Below are positions 57,579 to 64,000 of a DNA stretch of 64,000 nt, in pieces. The translations under genes and the position numbers were made by a program. The first letter of the stretch is position 1, and every line of letters begins with the position of its first letter. The notes beneath the pieces were generated by a model, which had not been told where the DNA came from, searched no databases, and saw only the letters and a program-made list of their open reading frames with translations. The DNA lies in assembly GCA_022605425.2 (NCBI GenBank), contig CM061251.1:713001-777000 (forward strand), in the 5' to 3' direction. Source of the DNA: Hamiltosporidium tvaerminnensis (lineage: Eukaryota; Microsporidia; Dubosqiidae).

Positions 57579-59462
57579 AGTGCGGCCTCTGTCAACATCT
57601 GGGATTTAAACTCTCAAGGTTCCACTTTTTTTAGTGGCAGAGTATATTAGATTGGAAGGTTTAAGCGTTTTCTATGGCTTGTTTTTAAGATTTTTTGCTG
57701 GAATATTTCTAATTTTTAATATGTTTAATTTTTTCGGTCGAATAAAACAAAAAATTTTCAAATTGCCTATTCGCTTTGGGCATTGTGTATAATACCCAAA
57801 TATTTAAATCACCCGTGTCATATATATATGTTTATGCATCTCTGCTAGATATATGAAGTGAATCTATGCATGTCGGTAGGTTCGAAGTTTATCTTCAACA
57901 GATTGTTTTGATATTGAATTAAATGGTTTCGAATTACCCTTTCCGTATTATAAGCCGACTAAAGATTTCTATCTTAAAATAAATTAGTGATTTCCAGGGT
58001 ATTTATAATAGGTTTTGTAATTTTAGTATATCATTTCCATCACGTTAAAAAATTCTAAAAAATGCATTCATTTTGAAAAATACACTCATCGCCAAATACG
58101 TATAAAAATTTTGTCTTAGAATAAACCTATTTAAGAATTTTCTTGTAGCTGCACTTGATTTCTATGAATGCTGTGAAATTTTGTTTCTTTAGTAAAATTT
58201 AGAGTTATGCGGTACTATTAAAAAGTTTTACATCAGCTTTAATCTGGCATATACTATTGTTTATCATGTAAATTCCAAAATTTCTTTACAAAAAGACTGA
58301 ATATCTCTTTTGTAGGCTCAACTATTTTTATTTCGAAAAAAGAAATGCAAATTTTGTTCTAGTGCTGAAATCTAGTTCATAATTCTTTTTAATTTGCTTC
58401 ATCTTTAGCTGATAATGTTCCACAAGGGTTATAAGTAGTAAATTCCTTTTGATGATCGCATTTTATAATTTTTGATGTTTCTTTCTAAGCAGTTTTAGAA
58501 ATTCTTCATATTTCTGCTTTATAACCAAATTACATAGAATTCCGTTTTCAATTTCAGATTTTATAAATTTAAATATTCTATTCTATATTTTTATTCCGGA
58601 ATCTCTTTGTTTACCATCATTTGTTTGATAGACTCTATTCACGTATGATGAAGTTTATGAAGGGTTTTCGCCTTAAATTGAGGCTCTTCTTTTGTATATT
58701 TTTTGTTTCTATCAAGAAATTAAAACGTGAAAAACCGCATTTTGGTTTCGTATCTCAATAAATTATTAGTATAACAGATCAAATCTTTGTAGCTGCAAAC
58801 ACTCTTTGAATTTCGGTTGTTTATACGTTTTTTTGATATTTACACACCCCATCATAGAACTTAAAGAAATCAATCTGATCTGGTGGAAAACCGTATATGT
58901 TAATTAACCAATGATTTCGCTTTTCATGGATTGTATAAAATATGTTTCTTGATTCAAAAGAATTAAAAATAATTTCAAATTCTCAAAAAGACAGTACTAT
59001 ATGCTTTCAAGTCAGAGCCCATTTTGGGATTCCATTGCTATCTTCTATTCGTAAAAAGCTTTTGATTACATGCTTTGCCTAAATGAAGAGTATTTGGTCA
59101 TAGCGTGCCAGTTTTATTAATTTATTTTTTTGTTTTCCAGCTTATTGGATATTGTATAGATTGAATCTGGTTTCATTAAAACCAATTTTATTCATTTATA
59201 TCGATATGAACTTAAAATTTTTAATAAAAACTGATATTTATGTAGATAATAGAAATACTTTTAATAAAATTAATATATTTGGATTTTTAAATTGAAAATT
59301 ATAGCGTTAAGATTTTCCCCATATAGATTATATCTCTTACAAATAGAAAAAGAAAAAAAAATACGTATGGTTCCATTGCTCTTCTGTATTTGAGTAAAAT
59401 TGGTCTTAATCTGTATTTTTAATAAATCAAACATGCTGCAATTTATTTTTCTCTGTTGATAA
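57579..59462. other. Gene-free AT-rich stretch
   Basis: No open frame worth calling; 3' flank of the HAD-domain gene. A B-box-like agtttaaatccc near 57600 (minus) has no tRNA fold around it. Confidence 0.4.
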
Positions 59463-61241
59463 TTATTCCAAGACATCTACCAATGATTCCCGTAAGACTT
59501 TAATTAATGATTCTTGAACTAAAAAGGCATTCCAACCTCTATTATTTGCCTCCACTATATTTTTAAGCATATTATCATAAAAATATATGTTTGAGGGCGA
59601 TGTTCCTAAAAAATTTTCAACAAATTCGTAGGCTTGATATTTTGGCTTTAAAATTGTTGAGTCTATGTATGCGATCTCTCTATGAACCACATGGTCAAAG
59701 CAATCAACTAAATTCATTTGTTTTAAAATATACTCGGCATGATATTGTGTTGCATTGGTAAAACATATTTTTTTAGCTTTCAAATGTTGTAGTTCTTGTT
59801 TAAATTCCTCTAAAAACGCTAGATGACTTTGAATTGAAAACAAAGATGAATTTTTTTCTTTGCAAAAAAAATTTCCGACAAGCTCTTTACATTTGCTTTC
59901 ATTGTACTCTTTCGTATTTTGAATAAATTTAATCATAAATGATTCTAATGGTTGGTCTGGATCTGTATAGTTAAAGCCATATTCGTATTCATTAAAATGC
60001 GCTTCAAATAATTTCGTAGGAAACAGGGTATCATCGATATCGAATACCAATACTTTTTCATTGTAACACATGGATTTAATGGGATTTAAAGATAATAATA
60101 CGTAGAAGGGACCAACACGCAAGGCACTAGAATATTCAGGATTGCAGATAAATTCCTTCAAAAAACAAGAAATGTTTTCAAATTCCAAAAATGGTTTTGT
60201 TGTCACATAAGACAATAATTTTTCCAAGTGATCTTCTAAATATGTAAAACATATTTTATAATAACTGTTAAAAATCATTTTGTTTGCTTGCTCATCACGT
60301 TGTTTAAGAATCTGGCTATATGCGTTTAAAATATCATCGTTAAAGTATTCTTTACAAATATCTTCATGGTAACTAAATGCATAATAGTTTTGAAAAATGG
60401 AACTAAATAATTCGATCATATTTGAATAGAAAAAATGTGCAGCCGAACAGCTTTTTGCATGCTGTAATATCGAATTTTTAAATTCTGTAAACATCATATG
60501 TATGTGATTTTTACATGAAGTATTTTGATCATATTTAATCGTATATTGAGTTATATCTTTAATATTGAATTCAGAATTAGTATTGCTAAACAATCTTTCG
60601 TAAATATTAGATGTGTCATAATTAGAATCGAGATTTGATTTTTTTTGTCGTTTGCATTCGCTTGTTAAAATGGTGTTAATACCGCACGGTTTCAAAATAT
60701 CCTTTAAATCTTTCGAAACAATATCCTTTTCTTCTTCTTGGATTTCTAACATAGCATTATCCGTTTGATCATCATATGTATAGTATTCAGAGGTAAAAAA
60801 ATACATGTATTTTGCGAATTCGCTTTGTGTATTAAAATTTGGGAAGTATTCCTTAAAAATGTTTTTAAATTTAGAAAACACAACGTAAATAATGCGCGTT
60901 CGGAAAACAAGTAACCATTTAAAAGATTGACACTTTTTAAAATATGTTGTAAAGCATAGCATTTCAAGTTCGTTTGATGTCAAATTATTTTTCGTTAATT
61001 CCAAAGACTCAATATATTCTTTTAGAACTTCAAAATTAACTTGTTTTGAAATTGGTGTTCTTACAATTAATTCTGTTTTTATTGTTCCAAACGTTTTATG
61101 ATTAAGAAAATGAATAAATAGAGCTGAAACATGGAATACAATCGGATTCGATTTCATTTCAGTTATCATATTATAGTATGTCTGAATTTCAGAATTTTCT
61201 TTGGAAAACTTTACAAATATAATCCATAATAAAATTTGCAT
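59463..61241 (-). CDS. Secreted-looking HAD phosphatase, pyrimidine 5'-nucleotidase type
   Basis: 592 aa. The N-terminus MQILLWIIFVKFSKENSEI is a likely signal peptide. Residues about 20-390 form a helical Lys/Asn-rich domain I do not recognise. A HAD domain follows: motif I FDIDDTLFPTK (nucleophile about D402, acid about D404), motif II KKICFTNATQYH (Thr/Ser position about 492), a Lys in STILKPKYQAY, and motif IV region IYFYDNMLKNI (about 550). The FTNA, KPKY and D-N-KNI pattern is that of yeast Sdt1/Phm8 pyrimidine 5'-nucleotidases, which usually are ~280 aa and cytosolic. In those enzymes motif IV is commonly D-D; here it is Y-D, so activity needs testing. TATAAAAA lies 20 bp upstream; no CCC. 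Confidence 0.8.
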   Translation of the reverse strand: MQILLWIIFVKFSKENSEIQTYYNMITEMKSNPIVFHVSALFIHFLNHKTFGTIKTELIVRTPISKQVNFEVLKEYIESLELTKNNLTSNELEMLCFTTYFKKCQSFKWLLVFRTRIIYVVFSKFKNIFKEYFPNFNTQSEFAKYMYFFTSEYYTYDDQTDNAMLEIQEEEKDIVSKDLKDILKPCGINTILTSECKRQKKSNLDSNYDTSNIYERLFSNTNSEFNIKDITQYTIKYDQNTSCKNHIHMMFTEFKNSILQHAKSCSAAHFFYSNMIELFSSIFQNYYAFSYHEDICKEYFNDDILNAYSQILKQRDEQANKMIFNSYYKICFTYLEDHLEKLLSYVTTKPFLEFENISCFLKEFICNPEYSSALRVGPFYVLLSLNPIKSMCYNEKVLVFDIDDTLFPTKLFEAHFNEYEYGFNYTDPDQPLESFMIKFIQNTKEYNESKCKELVGNFFCKEKNSSLFSIQSHLAFLEEFKQELQHLKAKKICFTNATQYHAEYILKQMNLVDCFDHVVHREIAYIDSTILKPKYQAYEFVENFLGTSPSNIYFYDNMLKNIVEANNRGWNAFLVQESLIKVLRESLVDVLE

Positions 61242-61260
61242 TCATTCAAAATTTTTGATG

Positions 61261-61268
61261 TTTTTATA
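61261..61268 (-). promoter_or_regulatory. TATA-like box of the HAD-domain gene
   Basis: TATAAAAA on the minus strand 20 bp before ATG, conserved with spacing 21 in the broken paralogue (55622-55629). Confidence 0.4.
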
Positions 61269-61299
61269 GAAAAAAAAATGATAAATTAAATACATATTT

Positions 61300-62252
61300 T
61301 ACTCTTTATAGTAATCCACTAATTTTCTCCTTTTAGAAATTCAAATTGGCTACCCAAAGCATGAATTTTTTAAATATTGATGCAAAGAATTGAAAGCGCA
61401 ACTATAGTTGAATAGTTTGTTTAGATATTTTTTATTTTTGATAGTAAATTATTGTAATTATACCTCTCACTGAATTTTAATACAATTTATATTTTTTTCT
61501 AATTATGATTTATCAAATTTTGTTTTAATTAACTTAATTGGGTAATCGAGTTGTGAAAAAAATCTAAATATTAGATTAAAATTTGAATCCAAACAAAAAA
61601 TAAACAGTAAGAAACCATATCTTTATTTAAAGAGTGGGAGGTGTAAATGCAGTTTTTAATACCCCCGTTTCTTTTTTTTTCAATTAAAAAGATAAAACAC
61701 GGTAAAAATTTTCTACATGTATATTAATTTAGCAATGAAGAAAAAATTGTTTTTATTCTTTATTTGGTGGATAAAAACATCATAGAAGTTAGAGGCCAAT
61801 GTCATAACCTATAGAAATTATATAGAAAAAGAACAAAAAAAATATTAAAAATTATAGAAATAAGATGTCTAATAAGAAAAATTGGAAACAAAATTTCTTT
61901 ATTCCATGATCTTAAACACCCCGCTCTAAAAAATTTTTTGTTTCATTTCCCTGTGTATTTTTGATTTTTGAAATACTTCATTCGTTTAATCGAGTAATGT
62001 TGCGACGCCTCATCTCAAAATGTTTAATTGGTTCGAAAAATGTAAAACATAACCAAAAGAGCTCATATTAAAAATATAACTATTCTAAGTTGTTCATAAA
62101 TCTTACGTAACAAATAATAGTGAGTAAAAGTAGAATCTAAAACACTCGGAGACGTTAATTAGTCCAAAAAATATTGGAAACAAATTAAGTAAAAATCTTT
62201 TCTAGATTGTAGTATGTGGAAAGAATAATCTAAATATATTTTTTTTGAAAAC
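61300..62252. other. Gene-free AT-rich stretch
   Basis: Nothing supported. Confidence 0.4.
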
Positions 62253-62968
62253 ATTACATTTTTTTCAAATAGTGGCAAGTGTTACATTTGTTTTCATGGC
62301 ATTTACGCAGTTCTAGGTTTAAGAATAACTGCTTCCCAAAACCCCCATCGGTACCCCCTAGATACCTAAATCTCGCAGAATTTCATCTAAAAGTAGTAGA
62401 AACCAATTATTAGACGAGTAAGTTGCCCGTAGTTCCTTAATATCCGTTCCATAAAGTGTATCGTAAGCTGAAGCCCCCCTGGGCTCCCTCTCCCAAAAAA
62501 ATAAAACTACACAGAATCCCGATTTACTCTACTCTTTGTGAATCCAATAAAGTTATAGCTAAAATATATTTCAGAGACTTACATGGTGTACATCTTGACA
62601 GTGCAATGCTATACCAACAGGTATAACCTGCTACTTAACTCTCCTGACTTTATGGAGTTTGGTTTTCTATATCCCAAGCACTATATCTTCTAACCCGAGT
62701 GAGTAGAGCTATCTCTATACTTTTACATGGTAATCGCCTTTAACTTCATCTGCGTGTCCGTGATCTAGTTACATAAAAAAATACAAATAAATTTGTAAAA
62801 GCAGTTTCGCCATTTCGTAGACCTCTCCTCCTATACAAATTTACATGAAATAACCGAAAATCTAATGTGGTTTTATTCTCAACAAAAATTCAAACAATGG
62901 TTTCGTACATCAATATACATATTTATTACCAATCAAAAGAGTTTTATTAGGATTATCCTTGCTTCACC
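62253..62968 (+). repeat. ~690-bp interspersed repeat, copy 4
   Basis: Full series of blocks: agtggcaagtgttacatttg, acgcagttctaggtttaaga, atccgttccataaagtgtat, ctataccaacaggtataacc, ctaacccgagtgagtaga, gatctagttacataaaaaaa, tttcgccatttcgtagacct, tgtggttttattctcaac. No lasting ORF. Confidence 0.82.
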
Positions 62969-64000
62969 AAGAAAAAACAATAGATCATATTTTTTTCTAC
63001 GTTCTTAGTTTTTTAGTTTCAAAGAAAAGGTAATTTAAATCAATTTGGTAGGCCTTTTTTCAAATAATTTTTAGTTTATAACCAATTGTAAAAAACAATT
63101 GATTCTTTTTTTGCCATTACTCTGTGTAATTTAGTTTCATTCTAAATAATAATTGCATCAAACAATTTTGTTTGAAAAATATAGAAGTTTATCTTTGACA
63201 TAATTAAAAGGCTTATATAAAAATTTGTATGAAATTTTACGATAAATAAGTAACTAATGTAAATTTTGTTAAAAAATTTGTTTTTCAGACAATGAAAACA
63301 CTTCAAAAGAATAATTTTTTTTGAGACAGGGAACGAGATCGAATAAAAACAGATTTTAAGATAAACCGACTGAATATAAAAGGCTTAGCGTAAGCTCTTA
63401 AGAATCGGGGGGAAATAAAACAAACGAAAGATATATTCTGGTTAAAAGATAAGCCATATTTTTATCTGGGAATTACTCAGAGCGACTAAAAAATCAATTA
63501 TGAAAGACCAAAAAATATATGGGACACAGACCAGTTGAGAATATCAAAGACTAATTGAAAAGATTGAGAAACTATAGCTCAGATATTGAAGTTTGAAATT
63601 ATAATCGACATGTTCTTATTTAGTTTTGTTAGATGTAAAATAAAGGTCTTTTCAACGAGTTTAACAGTAAGTAATTCATAAATAATCTATATTTTGCAGT
63701 AAAAAATATTTTTTCATCGCATTTCTAGAATTTAATTATTCCACCAGTTTAACATTTTTGTACAATAGTTAATTAATAAAAAAATATTTAAAAGTTATTT
63801 TTATATAAATCGATTGTTAAAAAACTTATCTTATGATCGAAACAGTGTTTCACAAAAAAATGTTTGAAAAATGGTAAAATGGATTATCAAAATAGATATT
63901 TTAAATTGAAATGCTACACGTAATTTAGACACAATTTGAAAAATATACTTGAATCGGATTATATATTTAAATTTTAAACGCTAAAACCATAATAGAAATC
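62969..64000. other. Gene-free AT-rich stretch
   Basis: 63300-63600 is somewhat less AT-rich with short broken plus-strand frames (WLKDKPYFYLGITQSD), possibly a relic of a mobile element, not identified. Confidence 0.35.

Noticed and set aside
57579-57660. Possible tRNA (B-box-like agtttaaatccc, A-box-like tagtggcagag)
   Set aside because: The boxes are on opposite strands and no cloverleaf can be drawn.

Overview
The window looks like AT-rich chromosomal DNA of a microsporidian parasite. The support is indirect but consistent. Proteins are short and intron-free. Nine genes carry a CCC(C) triplet just upstream of ATG, a start-proximal motif known from microsporidia. There is a small protein resembling the ribosome-dormancy factor Lso2, large secreted-looking leucine-rich-repeat and paralogous membrane proteins, and many transposable elements. 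Genus cannot be fixed from the sequence alone; a transposon-rich lineage (Nosema/Vairimorpha- or Hamiltosporidium-like genome style) fits best.

Layout. 0.4-1.9 kb: a minus-strand ASNSD1-type asparagine-synthetase-domain protein. 5.9-8.2 kb and 17.6-20.4 kb: two large minus-strand leucine-rich proteins. 8.8-10.5 kb: a nearly intact plant-type (DD39D) mariner with perfect 30-bp inverted repeats. 11.6-12.6 kb: relics of a non-LTR retrotransposon. 24.9-26.3 and 28.9-30.4 kb: a pair of paralogous single-pass membrane proteins. 21-33.7 kb also holds copies of a ~690-bp interspersed repeat, a short retroposon with a 15-16 bp target duplication, and a LINE 3' end.

33.8-41.5 kb is a housekeeping island with close genes: a 182-aa unknown, a 74-aa unknown, Lso2-like, a frameshifted ~108-aa unknown, a 123-aa unknown, phenylalanyl-tRNA synthetase alpha, the Kish/TMEM167 homologue KSH1, and a short membrane-anchored protein with Tom20-like features. 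AT-rich minisatellites lie between them, several of which repeat the last codons of the adjacent gene. 41.7-44.7 kb is a decayed RTE-like LINE. 47.8-49.1 kb encodes an arginine-rich protein with a C-terminal RRM like Transformer-2.

51.6-61.2 kb holds two copies of a gene for a secreted-looking protein with a C-terminal HAD phosphatase domain of the pyrimidine 5'-nucleotidase type. The 59.5-61.2 kb copy is intact. The 51.6-55.6 kb copy is a pseudogene split by a piggyBac element (52.9-55.2 kb) with matching inverted ends and TTAA flanks; removing the element conceptually rejoins the host reading frame.

Two gene classes emerge: conserved cellular genes that mostly carry the CCC start-proximal motif, and fast-evolving secreted or membrane families that lack it and sit among mobile elements. 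Nothing ties the genes into one operon-like pathway.
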